A stretch of 61,351 nt of DNA, taken from NCBI GenBank assembly GCA_028282725.1, contig JANQHF010000076.1, positions 1 to 61,351 of the forward strand. Direction: 5' to 3'. The translations under genes and the position numbers were made by a program. Positions 1 through 8,863 of the stretch are shown here, in pieces. The stretch is from Saprospiraceae bacterium (GTDB taxonomy: Bacteria; Bacteroidota; Bacteroidia; Chitinophagales; Saprospiraceae). The first letter of the stretch is position 1. Each line of letters starts with the position of its first letter. The notes under the pieces are model-generated. The model was not told the origin of the DNA and made no database searches. It saw only the letters and a list, made by a program, of their open reading frames with translations.

Positions 1-99
1 GGTTGACTCACGTTCTGGAAAACATTGCAGAAACAAAGCTGTCAGATTTAGATCAATTGATGCCGCAGAAGTTTAGGGTGTAGTTGCTCGGACGCTTAC
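1..99 (+). mobile_element. Right end of an IS66-like insertion sequence
   Basis: The window opens inside an insertion sequence. The last codons of a transposase end at 83, and the following 16 bases (84-99), read on the minus strand, begin GTAAGCGTCC, the known start of IS66-family terminal inverted repeats. Right after it, 100-107 (agtaaaaa) would be the 8-bp target duplication expected for this family; the other copy lies outside the window. The element interrupts the DUF1761 gene that follows. The left part is not visible, so the exact IS cannot be named. Confidence 0.6.
3..83 (+). CDS. IS66-family transposase, C-terminal fragment (cut by window edge)
   Basis: Only 26 codons are visible before the TAG at 81-83. 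They read as a short helix then DLDQLMPQKFRV, which resembles the C-terminal tail of IS66 transposases, where a leucine-rich helix (…DVLERI…) is followed by a …ELLPW-like end. The stop codon lies just before the GTAAGCG inverted repeat, as in IS66 elements. Identification rests on this short tail plus the terminal repeat. The N-terminal and catalytic parts lie upstream of the window. Confidence 0.5.
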   Translation: MTHVLENIAETKLSDLDQLMPQKFRV

Positions 100-287
100 A
101 GTAAAAATGCCATGACCAGCGAAATCCCGAAGACAACAGGCATATTGGCTTCTTTCGCCTTCTCATCCGTCATGCCTATGGATTCCATCCAGGCTTTTCC
201 GAAGAGTGGTTTGGCATAGTAGATAAATCCTACGATCATTGGGACCAATGCCGCAATGATGAGGGATAACCAGTTAACATTTTCCAT
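96..287 (-). pseudogene. DUF1761 membrane protein, 3' end lost to IS insertion
   Basis: The protein starts MENVNWLSLIIAALVP and continues with a YYAKPLFGKAWME stretch and a LTEE-like MTDEKA segment. This is the N-terminal half of DUF1761, a small integral membrane family of unknown function that is normally about 130-150 residues long. Here it is 63 residues, and its stop (complement of 96-98) and last codon fall inside the inverted repeat of the IS66-like element. The coding sequence therefore ends where the IS begins (about position 99/100). The N-terminal membrane segment and part of the second helix remain. Most likely non-functional. Confidence 0.7.
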
Positions 288-349
288 ACGTAGTTGTTTT
301 AGTTGGACTTAAGATAAGAAATTGTCACTTAAGTTGCCCTTTGGAGTGC

Positions 350-1099
350 TCAATCGGAGATTCTCCAGGCACCACCTACACTGATAAAATCGTCGTCCGC
401 AGAATCTGTAATACCTATTCCGTAGGCGATGTCCAGGACAAAGTGCGGTGTAATCCAGAATTCGGCGGCAACATCCACAAAATTGGCAGAAGACATTACA
501 TTGGAATTCGAACCATAGAACTCAGCATAAATGCTATAGGATGCATCCAGGGCTATTCTCAACGATGTGGAATAGGTGAGAGACCGTTCGCCATCGTCCT
601 GCCATTTGTAGCCAAAATTGCCACCTAGGATGAAGAGATTATTCAGAAATTTCTCAACGATCAGTCGTACGGATGGTCTGAGTTTGGCCGTCTGTAAATC
701 GGTATTTCCGGTATTGGGGATCGTAAACTCTGAAAGCATGAAGACTGCCGGACTTATCCTGCCTTCCGGAAGCAAACGATTCTTCATGCTGATTTCGAGA
801 GGTACGAGACCTCCCGCTTCAGCAGGCTCAAAGTTCAAATACATAAATCCACATCTGATTCGCAATTCCGTAAAACTATTCACCCCATATCTCAAAAGGA
901 ATGACTGTCCCGAAATATCCTGAATTGATCCTGGTTGATTGCTATTGACATGGTAGTAACCAGATTCGAGCATGGCAGTTGAAGCAGGCATTGTGAATGC
1001 GGTGGTGTAGGCAAAAGAACGGTCCGTCACCGGGTAGTCCTGTCCGAAGAGATTATGAGCCAATATGAAAAGGAATATTCCGGATACGGCGAATTTCAT
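350..1099 (-). CDS. Outer-membrane beta-barrel protein, phenol-degradation MetA-like (PF13557 type)
   Basis: A 249-residue protein with an N-terminal signal peptide (MKFAVSGIFLFILAHNLFGQ, cleavage near residue 20). A mature part of alternating hydrophobic/polar strands follows, with aromatic ends typical of an outer-membrane barrel. The FTMPASTAMLESG start of the mature region and the final VDIAYGIGITDSADDDF strands resemble the putative 'MetA pathway of phenol degradation' family, a barrel family whose name does not establish function. It lies 46 bases downstream of the DUF2927 lipoprotein gene on the same strand, so the two are probably co-transcribed. Substrate unknown. Confidence 0.65.
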   Translation of the reverse strand: MKFAVSGIFLFILAHNLFGQDYPVTDRSFAYTTAFTMPASTAMLESGYYHVNSNQPGSIQDISGQSFLLRYGVNSFTELRIRCGFMYLNFEPAEAGGLVPLEISMKNRLLPEGRISPAVFMLSEFTIPNTGNTDLQTAKLRPSVRLIVEKFLNNLFILGGNFGYKWQDDGERSLTYSTSLRIALDASYSIYAEFYGSNSNVMSSANFVDVAAEFWITPHFVLDIAYGIGITDSADDDFISVGGAWRISD

Positions 1100-1145
1100 G
1101 GGACAAATCTGGATGGAAAGGTACGCTGTACGCGGTGATTATTCT

Positions 1146-1901
1146 TTAATCCTCAGAGAGAATCTCCACCAATATGTCCGTGACTTCATTACGGCTCAAA
1201 TTAGAGACGATCCGCGGATGATACAACAGCCTGATCAGTTCCCGATCAATCGGAGCATACTCGTCCGCCAAAGTCCAGCTTTGTTGGAAGATGCTTTCGG
1301 GATACAATTTACTGTCATTGGCAAGTCCCAGGAGTTGTGTTAGTTCTTCCCGAAGCAGGTGCAATTGAGCGGCAAGCCCGGCTCTTTCCGTATCTACATA
1401 CATGTCACCCGAGACCAGGTTTTGATTGGCATCCCAGTTTACAAAAAACAAGCCAAGGTTATTGTTGATAAAATCATTTGCACCCGGGTTCAAATCTCCA
1501 TAGTCACTTCCGCTGCCAAAAAATATCCGCACATTGAAATCAAAAAGATTGGGGGCAAATTCTATCCGAAAGCTGTCGGAAGTCAATTCATTGATCTCTT
1601 CGATAATATCATTTAATTCCTCGTCTAACTCCTCACTAATAATACCGTCTATCTTCAATTTGATCGGTTGGGTCCACTTACGGGTGACTTTGGTTGCATT
1701 GCCAAACTCAAATCCAAGGGCTACTTCATTGAAGTAGTTGATGACATCCTGTTCAAAGGGATCCAGTTCATCAAATGCACTATTGCCGGATGAATTAGGA
1801 AGTGAAGGTTCGTCGCTGTCCTCAGTACATGCGAGGGTGAACAAAAAAAGTAAAAGGATTATTGGCCAACGCCTGATTGCCAGTTCGGAATTCAACTTCA
1901 T
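1146..1901 (-). CDS. DUF2927 family lipoprotein
   Basis: A 251-residue lipoprotein: a hydrophobic leader (about residues 12-24) ends in the lipobox-like TLAC, so Cys25 is probably acylated. The rest matches DUF2927, with a central VTRKWTQPIKLKI strand and the family hallmark LREELTQLLGLANDS followed by YPESIFQQ and LIRLLYHPRI. DUF2927 proteins are secreted and lack the zinc-protease HExxH motif; here the corresponding helix is LREEL, so proteolysis cannot be claimed. It is the first gene of a probable two-gene unit with the barrel protein downstream. The expected length is met and no damage is seen. Confidence 0.7.
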   Translation of the reverse strand: MKLNSELAIRRWPIILLLFLFTLACTEDSDEPSLPNSSGNSAFDELDPFEQDVINYFNEVALGFEFGNATKVTRKWTQPIKLKIDGIISEELDEELNDIIEEINELTSDSFRIEFAPNLFDFNVRIFFGSGSDYGDLNPGANDFINNNLGLFFVNWDANQNLVSGDMYVDTERAGLAAQLHLLREELTQLLGLANDSKLYPESIFQQSWTLADEYAPIDRELIRLLYHPRIVSNLSRNEVTDILVEILSED

Positions 1902-2237
1902 GGCAATAGAACGATTGATTACTGCGGGATGATGTCTGATCGAGGGAAAAATAAAAAGGAGACCGACTCACGAGATGAGAAGGCCTCCTATCACTGCATC
2001 AACCAAAAAATAAATCTTTGAGTCGGCTTTCTTTAAACTTTGATCCTTAGATGTGAATATGATTTTTTGGTCGCTTTTAAAGATAATATATTTTCTTAAT
2101 ATTTAATTAAAATTGTAATCACAATTGATCATATTTATTGTCTGTGACATAAACGCAAAATCACGGGGTTGTTGTTCCCGGATAACAAAACTTTAAGAGT
2201 ATTGCAGTGGTCATATAACAAGGATAAAGGGCTGGTT
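1902..2237. other. Intergenic region with inverted repeats
   Basis: No gene found in 336 bases. The stretch is AT-rich. A perfect 6-bp palindromic pair AATTGT-aatc-ACAATT spans 2111-2126. A second pair, ccgactca at 1963-1970 and tgagtcgg at 2019-2026, could form a long-loop hairpin followed by a short T-rich run. The region contains the upstream side of the DUF2927 lipoprotein gene and the 3' side of the Lrp gene. Confidence 0.5.
2111..2126. promoter_or_regulatory. Palindrome AATTGT-N4-ACAATT, possible operator
   Basis: A perfect 6+6 bp inverted repeat with a 4-base centre sits about 210 bases upstream of the DUF2927 lipoprotein start and about 110 bases beyond the end of an Lrp/AsnC-family gene. 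Lrp-type regulators often bind AT-rich imperfect palindromes, so it is a candidate site, but AT-rich palindromes also arise by chance. The link to the Lrp gene is inference only. Confidence 0.25.
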
Positions 2238-2699
2238 TTACTGGATTAAAGGTGGGTTTCGTTTAAAAGCACATCCGAAATCAACCATACTTTCCGTGGT
2301 CACGACGCCCTTGATATTCTCTATCTTATTGTAGAGAATATCTCTCATGTGTTCATTGTTTTTGGCTATGATTCTGACGAACAAAGTGTATGCTCCACTG
2401 ATGTGGTAACATTCGGTCACCTCAGGTATTTGTTTCAGTGCTTCGATAATTTCGTATGTATTACTGCTTTCACTGATGGTAACGCCTGAAAATGCGCCCC
2501 ATTCATAACCTAGTTTTTTTTCGTCGATGATAATTGAGTGCCTTTGAAGGATGCCGTCCCTCTTTAAACGGTTTACCCGCTGGTGGACCATTGTATTGGA
2601 TATTTTTAGGTCTTCGGCTATTTGTGAAAATGGAATTTTACCATCCATTTCCAATTTTTTTAAAATGTCAATATCATACTGATCCAATTCCTTTTCCAT
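2238..2699 (-). CDS. Lrp/AsnC family transcriptional regulator
   Basis: A 153-residue regulator of typical length. Residues 1-60 form an AsnC winged helix-turn-helix (LDQYDIDILKKLEMDGKIPF, then ISNTMVHQRVNRLKRDGIL as recognition helix and wing). Residues 70-150 form the RAM ligand-binding/oligomerisation domain (VTECYHISGAYTLFVRI). Members control amino-acid metabolism or transport in response to bound amino acids. The gene stands alone, and no amino-acid gene is directly adjacent, although hydroxyproline and Liv transport genes lie 6-17 kb away. Target genes cannot be read from the sequence. Confidence 0.93.
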   Translation of the reverse strand: MEKELDQYDIDILKKLEMDGKIPFSQIAEDLKISNTMVHQRVNRLKRDGILQRHSIIIDEKKLGYEWGAFSGVTISESSNTYEIIEALKQIPEVTECYHISGAYTLFVRIIAKNNEHMRDILYNKIENIKGVVTTESMVDFGCAFKRNPPLIQ

Positions 2700-2864
2700 T
2701 CTGCAGGTATTTCAACAATTCCATTACAATATTAGTCAAATATGCCATTGTAAAATCAAAATAACGCTCATTCCTGCTGAAACAGACGTTCATAGTGTTA
2801 TGTTGACACTAACCTGGAATAACAGAAAATGGGGTATTTATGTATTGAAACGCTGGATGGGTCG

Positions 2865-3848
2865 TCAATCAAAGGATTGATTTTCCTCTTTCGCCCGGTT
2901 GACGAGATCCTGGTATTCTTCAGGTGAAAGACCATCCAGACAGTAATCGATAGGGTTGACAGGAACATTATTGATACGCACTTCATAATGACAATGCGGT
3001 GCGGTCGAAGTACCACTGCTTCCCACTGTGCCAATGAGCTCTCCTTTTTTCACCTCATGCCCTACCTTTACTTTGATATCACTCAAGTGAGCATATAATG
3101 TCGTAAATCCATAACCATGGTCGATCAGGATACTTTTACCATATCCATTGACCCTGTTTTCGATTTTCTTCACGGTGCCCTTTCCGGTGGCTTGTATGGG
3201 AGTTCCCCTAGGTGCTGTGAAATCAATTCCGTAATGCATCTTTCTGACCTTATGCACAGGATGGATCCTCATGCCATATCCGGATAAATGCCGCACTTTT
3301 CTTTTTAGTTTATCCTCCTGGACAGGCTTAATAGATGGAATAGATGCCAATCGATCTTCATAGGTGATCGCTACCTTGGTTAAGGTATCCAGTGAAGAAT
3401 TTTGTATGTCGATTTTTCTTTTGAGCTTTTCGAGTTTTACAAGGGTCTCATTCAGGAGGGCGTCGGCATCGAGATTGTTGCGCAACCTGATGATATTTTC
3501 ACGTCCACCGGTACCACCATTCCAGATTGACTCGTCAATAGGGTCCATGCCAAATACTACGCGGTGGATTTCCGCTTCCCTGGACTGTATTTCATCGATT
3601 TCGGAAGTGAGTGATTCATATTGATCGGCGAGATTCTCGTAGTAATATTCCATTTGGGCAATTTCCCGTTCCAGGGATTTTTCCTTTGGTGTAGGAAGAT
3701 ATAGGTAGGCAAGAACAAAAATGATCAGCGAAGTAAATGCGACAGCGGCCATGTAAGCCAGACCCCGGTAAAATTTTCCTTTCGTTGAGACCTCCACCTT
3801 TTCATATCTCAGGGTGGATTCGTTATAAACATACTTTTCTTTACTCAT
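2865..3848 (-). CDS. M23 family metallopeptidase (membrane-anchored murein endopeptidase)
   Basis: A 327-residue protein with a short basic cytoplasmic part, one membrane helix (about 31-52), a coiled-coil region (about 60-175) and a C-terminal LytM/M23 domain (about 190-310). The zinc-site motifs are present: HxxxD (His205, Asp209 in MHYGID) and HxH (His285, His287 in APHCHYEV). Such enzymes cut peptide cross-links of peptidoglycan in the periplasm, and the intact motifs suggest it is catalytic rather than a NlpD-type activator. It is divergent from alaS, an arrangement often seen in Bacteroidota. Confidence 0.93.
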   Translation of the reverse strand: MSKEKYVYNESTLRYEKVEVSTKGKFYRGLAYMAAVAFTSLIIFVLAYLYLPTPKEKSLEREIAQMEYYYENLADQYESLTSEIDEIQSREAEIHRVVFGMDPIDESIWNGGTGGRENIIRLRNNLDADALLNETLVKLEKLKRKIDIQNSSLDTLTKVAITYEDRLASIPSIKPVQEDKLKRKVRHLSGYGMRIHPVHKVRKMHYGIDFTAPRGTPIQATGKGTVKKIENRVNGYGKSILIDHGYGFTTLYAHLSDIKVKVGHEVKKGELIGTVGSSGTSTAPHCHYEVRINNVPVNPIDYCLDGLSPEEYQDLVNRAKEENQSFD

Positions 3849-4088
3849 CCAATTCTATTTCCAACATAATAGTACTTTTGCCAAACGTTAACAGAAGCGT
3901 TGGCAGTATGTTCATGGGAAATTCGTCGCAAGGTAACCAAAATCTTGAAAGTGAAAAAAGGTATTAACCACTAATTTCTCATCACTTAAGACAAAAGTGT
4001 AATATCTAATTTATTGATAATCAAAAACTATTAAATAGGGAACCCTATTTTGATCATTTATTAAGTAATTATCATTCCGATTCAGAAA

Positions 4089-6716
4089 ATGATGGATGCA
4101 AATGCAATCAGGAAGAAGTTTTTCGAATTCTTTGAGGAGAATGGACACAAGATTGTTGCCTCCGCTCCGATAGTCAATAAAAATGACCCCACACTTTTGT
4201 TTACCAATGCTGGCATGAACCAATTCAAGGATTACTTCCTTGGAAATCAGGAACCTCCATCAAAGAGAATCGCAGATACTCAAAAGTGCTTGCGCGTGTC
4301 CGGCAAGCACAATGATCTCGAAGAGGTCGGGCTGGATTCCTATCATCATACCATGTTTGAAATGCTCGGTAACTGGTCCTTTGGTGATTACTTTAAAATG
4401 GAAGCCATTGCCTGGGCCTGGGAACTGTTGACTGAGGAATTCGGGCTTTCAAAAGACAGATTGTATGCTACGGTCTTCGAAGGGGACAAAGGGGATGGAT
4501 TAGATGCCGATCATGAGGCAGCTAATCATTGGAAAAATCATTTGCCTGAAGACCGTATTTTGTTTTTCGACAAGAAGGACAACTTCTGGGAAATGGGAGA
4601 TACCGGTCCGTGCGGCCCTTGTTCTGAAATCCATATTGACCTGAGGTCCGATAAAGAAAGGAAAGAGATCAATGGAGTGGATCTGGTTAACAAAGATCAT
4701 CCCCTGGTCGTAGAGATCTGGAATCTCGTCTTTATCCAATTCAACCGCAAATCAAACGGAAGTCTGGAGGAACTCCCTGAAAAGCATGTGGACACGGGCA
4801 TGGGATTTGAAAGACTTTGTATGGCCGTCCAGGGGAAACTTTCCAACTATGACACGGACCTCTTCGGACCTTTTATTGATCTGTTGGAGGAATTGACCGG
4901 GTTAAAATACACAGGAAGCTATCGTATTGAAGACAAAAAGGATACGGCTTTTCGTGTGTTGGTGGATCATCTGAGAGCGGTTAGTTTTGCGATTGCTGAT
5001 GGCCAACTCCCATCCAATACGGGAGCAGGCTATGTGATCAGACGGATATTACGCCGGGCGGTCCGTTATTACTTTTCATTCATGGATCGCAAAGAACCCT
5101 TGCTCCATCTGATGGTCCCCCTGTTAAGCGATCGCTTTGGAGCCGTATTCCCCGAGATTGCTGAACAGAAGAAATTCATTTCTAAGATCATAAATGAAGA
5201 GGAAAAGGGATTTTTAAGAACCCTTGAAGGGGGATTGAAGAAAATTGAACAGCTGGGATTGACTCACGACCAGGTCCTGGATGGACGCATTGCATTTGAG
5301 TTGTACGATACATATGGCTTTCCTATCGATCTGACAACGTTGATCAGCCAGGAAAAAGGGTGGAGTGTTGATATTGATGGATTTAATGTTGCACTGGAGG
5401 AGCAGAAAGCACGGTCTCGCGCCGATGCACATCGAGAATCGGGAGATTGGGAAGTCCTAAGAGAAAGTGATGATGTACAATTTGTCGGCTATGATCAAAT
5501 CAATCTTGAAAAAGCTCATATTATTAAACAACGCAAGACCAGGGTGAAAGGCAGGGAAGTCTATCACCTGGTCCTGGATAAAACTCCTTTTTACGCCGAA
5601 AGTGGGGGACAAGTAGGAGACCAGGGTGTTCTGAAGGCTGGAGACGAATCTATATTAGTACTCGATACACAAAAGGAGAATGATCTCATCATACACATAG
5701 TGAATAAGTTGCCGGCAGATCCCACCACTGACATTAGGGCCAGGGTGGATGAGGTCAAACGAAGATTGACCGAGAATAATCACTCCGCAACCCACCTCGT
5801 GCATGCTGCTCTGAGGAAGGTGCTCGGTGATCATGTTCAGCAACGGGGGTCGCTGGTCAACCATAAATACCTTCGATTTGATTTCTCTCATTTCGAAAAA
5901 ATGACGGACGATCAGATCAAAGAGGTTGAAAGGGTCGTGAATGAAAAAATCCGCGAAAACATACAGAGAGGTGAAGCGAGGAATGTACCAATGGAAAAAG
6001 CAAGGGAAAGTGGGGCCATGATGCTTTTCGGAGAGAAGTATGGTGACTTTGTGCGCATGATTACATTTGATCCGGATTTTTCTGTTGAATTATGCGGTGG
6101 TTGTCACGTTGACGCGACGGGTAATATCGGTTTGTTTAAAATAAAGAGTGAATCCGGGATCGCTGCGGGGATACGCAGGATTGAGGCGTTGACGTCCATT
6201 GAAGCGGAAGACTACGTAAATGGCCAATTGGAAGAATTACAAGAGATCCGGCACTTGTTGAAAAGTCCTCAGAACGTTGTGACCCAGGTCTCCGAATTGA
6301 TTGAATCTCAAAAAACCCTGGAGAAAGAACTATCTCAACTCAAGTCTCAACAGATTCAAGGTCTTAAAGAAAAATTAATCGATCAGACAAAGGAGGTAAA
6401 TGATATCAAGCTTGTCACGGCTATAGTGGATGATATAGATATGCCTGGTCTGAAATCTCTGGCCATCAGTATCGAACAAAGCGTCGGCACATGTGCCGTA
6501 CTCTTTGGCGTGAGACAAGGGGAAAAGGCCGGGATGATGTTGTACATATCCAGGGATCTGACTGATCGATTCAATGCGGGTACCATTATCAGACAAATTT
6601 CCAAATATATCCAGGGTGGAGGAGGAGGTCAACCTTTCTATGCGACTGCAGGAGGCAAAAATGTTGCCGGGTTGGATGAAGCGATCCGGGAATTTGAGAA
6701 CATCATCAGCTCCTAG
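4089..6716 (+). CDS. alaS: Alanine--tRNA ligase
   Basis: This 875-residue enzyme charges tRNA-Ala with alanine in the cytoplasm. The class II catalytic core lies in the first ~240 residues (LFTNAGMNQFKDYFLG, then FWEMGDTGPCGPCSEIH). The editing domain has its zinc motif: HxxxH at His565/His569 and CGGCH at Cys669-His673. The C-Ala domain ends with a glycine-rich GGGGGQPF loop. Length is normal. The start at 4089 (ATGATG) gives the standard N-terminal ANAIRKKFFEFF. No T-box was recognised upstream, as expected outside Firmicutes. Confidence 0.98.
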   Translation: MMDANAIRKKFFEFFEENGHKIVASAPIVNKNDPTLLFTNAGMNQFKDYFLGNQEPPSKRIADTQKCLRVSGKHNDLEEVGLDSYHHTMFEMLGNWSFGDYFKMEAIAWAWELLTEEFGLSKDRLYATVFEGDKGDGLDADHEAANHWKNHLPEDRILFFDKKDNFWEMGDTGPCGPCSEIHIDLRSDKERKEINGVDLVNKDHPLVVEIWNLVFIQFNRKSNGSLEELPEKHVDTGMGFERLCMAVQGKLSNYDTDLFGPFIDLLEELTGLKYTGSYRIEDKKDTAFRVLVDHLRAVSFAIADGQLPSNTGAGYVIRRILRRAVRYYFSFMDRKEPLLHLMVPLLSDRFGAVFPEIAEQKKFISKIINEEEKGFLRTLEGGLKKIEQLGLTHDQVLDGRIAFELYDTYGFPIDLTTLISQEKGWSVDIDGFNVALEEQKARSRADAHRESGDWEVLRESDDVQFVGYDQINLEKAHIIKQRKTRVKGREVYHLVLDKTPFYAESGGQVGDQGVLKAGDESILVLDTQKENDLIIHIVNKLPADPTTDIRARVDEVKRRLTENNHSATHLVHAALRKVLGDHVQQRGSLVNHKYLRFDFSHFEKMTDDQIKEVERVVNEKIRENIQRGEARNVPMEKARESGAMMLFGEKYGDFVRMITFDPDFSVELCGGCHVDATGNIGLFKIKSESGIAAGIRRIEALTSIEAEDYVNGQLEELQEIRHLLKSPQNVVTQVSELIESQKTLEKELSQLKSQQIQGLKEKLIDQTKEVNDIKLVTAIVDDIDMPGLKSLAISIEQSVGTCAVLFGVRQGEKAGMMLYISRDLTDRFNAGTIIRQISKYIQGGGGGQPFYATAGGKNVAGLDEAIREFENIISS

Positions 6717-6750
6717 ATTAGTAATGTAACATTAATGGCAGATAATCAGT

Positions 6751-7962
6751 GTGATGCATTATAATATCCGAATGTATCCCTGGTATTATGCCGCCACCTC
6801 TTTCCTGGCATGGCTCCCGGTATTCTTTCTTTATTTCAGTAGTTTCCTGAGTCTTCGGGATGTGCTGCTTCTTGAATCCATCTATTATATTGCCGTTGTC
6901 ATCCTTGAAGTGCCGACAGGATATTTCTCGGACCTCGTCGGTCGAAAAAAGACGCTCGTGCTTGGGGCCATCTTTCTGTGCCTTGCTTGTATCTTTTATT
7001 TCATAGGAATGAACTTCTTCATTTTGGTCATCGGGCAAATCCTGTTTGCCTTGCACATGTCATTTGTTTCGGGTACGAATACCGTATTTCATTTTGAATC
7101 GCTCAGGGCCTTGGATATGGGAGAACAGTATGGAGACCGTGAAGCAGTCGTTCAAAAATATGGAATGCTTGCCGGCGGCACATCTGCCCTTGCCGGCGGA
7201 GCCATAGCCATTATTGGATTGAGATGGGTCTATGTGGTGACATTTATTGTGGCTATGATCGCACTGTTCGTAACCCTGCGATTTAAGGAACCGAAACATG
7301 ACATTTCGGAGCAAAAAGCAATGGAAAATATAATGAATCAACTGCGATCAACTGTTTCCTTTTTAAGGATCAGGCCGTTGGGATGGATCTTTGTTTTTTA
7401 CATGGTCATTTTCGCGGCCACACACGTACCTTATGAATTTTACCAACCTTATCTACAAATACTGTCCGATAGACAATTGCTCTTTGGGATCTCGGTGCCG
7501 GTGCTCTCCGGGATTATTTATGCCGGGGCAAGATACTTCGGAGCCTTTGGTGCAGCATATAGCATGGTGTGGTCCAGGAAGTTGGGTTTATCCAACTTTC
7601 TATTGTTGGCCTTGCTTTGTATCAATTTTGTTGTATTTGTAATGGGTATAACCCTAAGCAGTGTTTTGATCTTTATTGTCCTGCTCAGATCATTGCCCTG
7701 GGCAGCCATCAAAGCTCCTGTCAATGCCATCATTACTCCAAGGATCGATGCCGGACAAAGAGCCACATTTCACTCGATGTTGAGTCTGGCCTGCAGGTTG
7801 GCCTTTTTTCTGACCCTGCTTCTGCTGTCAATTGTCGTACCCAAAGATCATTTGGTTGATTGGCAAAATTTGAGCCGTTTGCTCATCATTTGTTTTATCG
7901 GAGGAATTCTTCTTTTTGTACCTCTGTGGTTAACTGCCGTCAAACATTTCAGGACGAATTGA
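6751..7962 (+). CDS. MFS transporter
   Basis: A 403-residue integral membrane protein with about 12 hydrophobic helices. The hallmark loop between helices 2 and 3 reads GYFSDLVGRKKTLVLG, matching the MFS motif A (GxLaDrxGrkxxl). No substrate signature is recognised. It begins 34 bases after alaS and is followed at 33 bases by a DUF6624 lipoprotein, then by the two hydroxyproline-pathway enzymes on the same strand. It may therefore import that substrate or export a product, but this is inference from position only. Confidence 0.85.
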   Translation: MMHYNIRMYPWYYAATSFLAWLPVFFLYFSSFLSLRDVLLLESIYYIAVVILEVPTGYFSDLVGRKKTLVLGAIFLCLACIFYFIGMNFFILVIGQILFALHMSFVSGTNTVFHFESLRALDMGEQYGDREAVVQKYGMLAGGTSALAGGAIAIIGLRWVYVVTFIVAMIALFVTLRFKEPKHDISEQKAMENIMNQLRSTVSFLRIRPLGWIFVFYMVIFAATHVPYEFYQPYLQILSDRQLLFGISVPVLSGIIYAGARYFGAFGAAYSMVWSRKLGLSNFLLLALLCINFVVFVMGITLSSVLIFIVLLRSLPWAAIKAPVNAIITPRIDAGQRATFHSMLSLACRLAFFLTLLLLSIVVPKDHLVDWQNLSRLLIICFIGGILLFVPLWLTAVKHFRTN

Positions 7963-7995
7963 CAAGAACTGAAGTCTTTTTATTTCTTTTATACC

Positions 7996-8832
7996 ATGAG
8001 AAACATTTTACGATTCACTGTTCTGTCACTCTTAGTCGTAATGGCTTGTGATGCACCAAAACCCAGGTTGCAAAAACTTGATGATGATGAATTGATCGTC
8101 AGGATCAAGAGCAGGACACTTCCTCATCCGACCCGACTTTCCATCATGAATGAGCAATATGACCCGATTTCATTTGACTCCATGATGACACTTTTTGCCA
8201 GGGGCGGTTATTTCCAGGAATTTTATAAAAACGAAAATGACAGTGTCGTCGCCATGATCCTGCGCCCGGAGCAACCTGTGGATGCTTTATTGCTGAACAA
8301 GATCAATCGAGCGCTGAATGAAGATCCCGATGTTGCTATTATTGACATTGATTGTACCAATTTACAAATTACGCTCAATGAAATCTACAGGTTGGATCAA
8401 GGGATTCGAACAGGAGAGCTTCCCTACGACCGTTCAATAGATATGGACAATTTGCAAAAGGTGGTGAGCATAATGGAACGTTGTCCATTTCCGGATAAAA
8501 ACGTTGTCGGAGAACAGGCCGTTCAGGCGATCTGGTTGGTGCTTCAACATTCCAATTTGAAATACCTGAAGCTGTACCTGCCATTTCTGCAAAAAAAGGC
8601 CCAGGAAGGTGTCTACCAAAAATCCACGATAGCATTATCCGAAGACCGGGTCCTGATGTGGGAAGGAAAACCCCAGATATACGGAAGCCAGGTGATGAAT
8701 AACGAGCTATATGATTTAGAAGAGCCTGAATATGTAGATTACAGAAGGGCACAAGTCGGATTGGGTCCTTTATCAGAATATGTTGCACGGTTTGGTTTGG
8801 AATTCAATGTACCGCAAAAAACACCGAATTAA
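7996..8832 (+). CDS. DUF6624 family lipoprotein
   Basis: A 278-residue protein with a lipoprotein signal (leader ends VVMAC; Cys16 likely acylated). The C-terminal half (about 160-235) matches DUF6624: VVGEQAVQAIWLVLQHS, then a helix and ALSEDRVLMWEGKPQIYGSQ. DUF6624 has no established activity. The N-terminal ~140 residues are not recognised. The gene lies between an MFS transporter and the ornithine-cyclodeaminase-family gene with gaps of about 30 bases, so it is probably in the same transcript; whether it contributes to that pathway is unknown. Confidence 0.72.
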   Translation: MRNILRFTVLSLLVVMACDAPKPRLQKLDDDELIVRIKSRTLPHPTRLSIMNEQYDPISFDSMMTLFARGGYFQEFYKNENDSVVAMILRPEQPVDALLLNKINRALNEDPDVAIIDIDCTNLQITLNEIYRLDQGIRTGELPYDRSIDMDNLQKVVSIMERCPFPDKNVVGEQAVQAIWLVLQHSNLKYLKLYLPFLQKKAQEGVYQKSTIALSEDRVLMWEGKPQIYGSQVMNNELYDLEEPEYVDYRRAQVGLGPLSEYVARFGLEFNVPQKTPN

Positions 8833-8863
8833 TCCAGATTCAATCCTTCCGAAAACATTGTGT

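Noticed and set aside
1146-1901. DUF2927 lipoprotein as a zinc protease
   Set aside because: The helix at the equivalent place reads LREEL and has no HExxH motif, so no proteolytic role can be supported.
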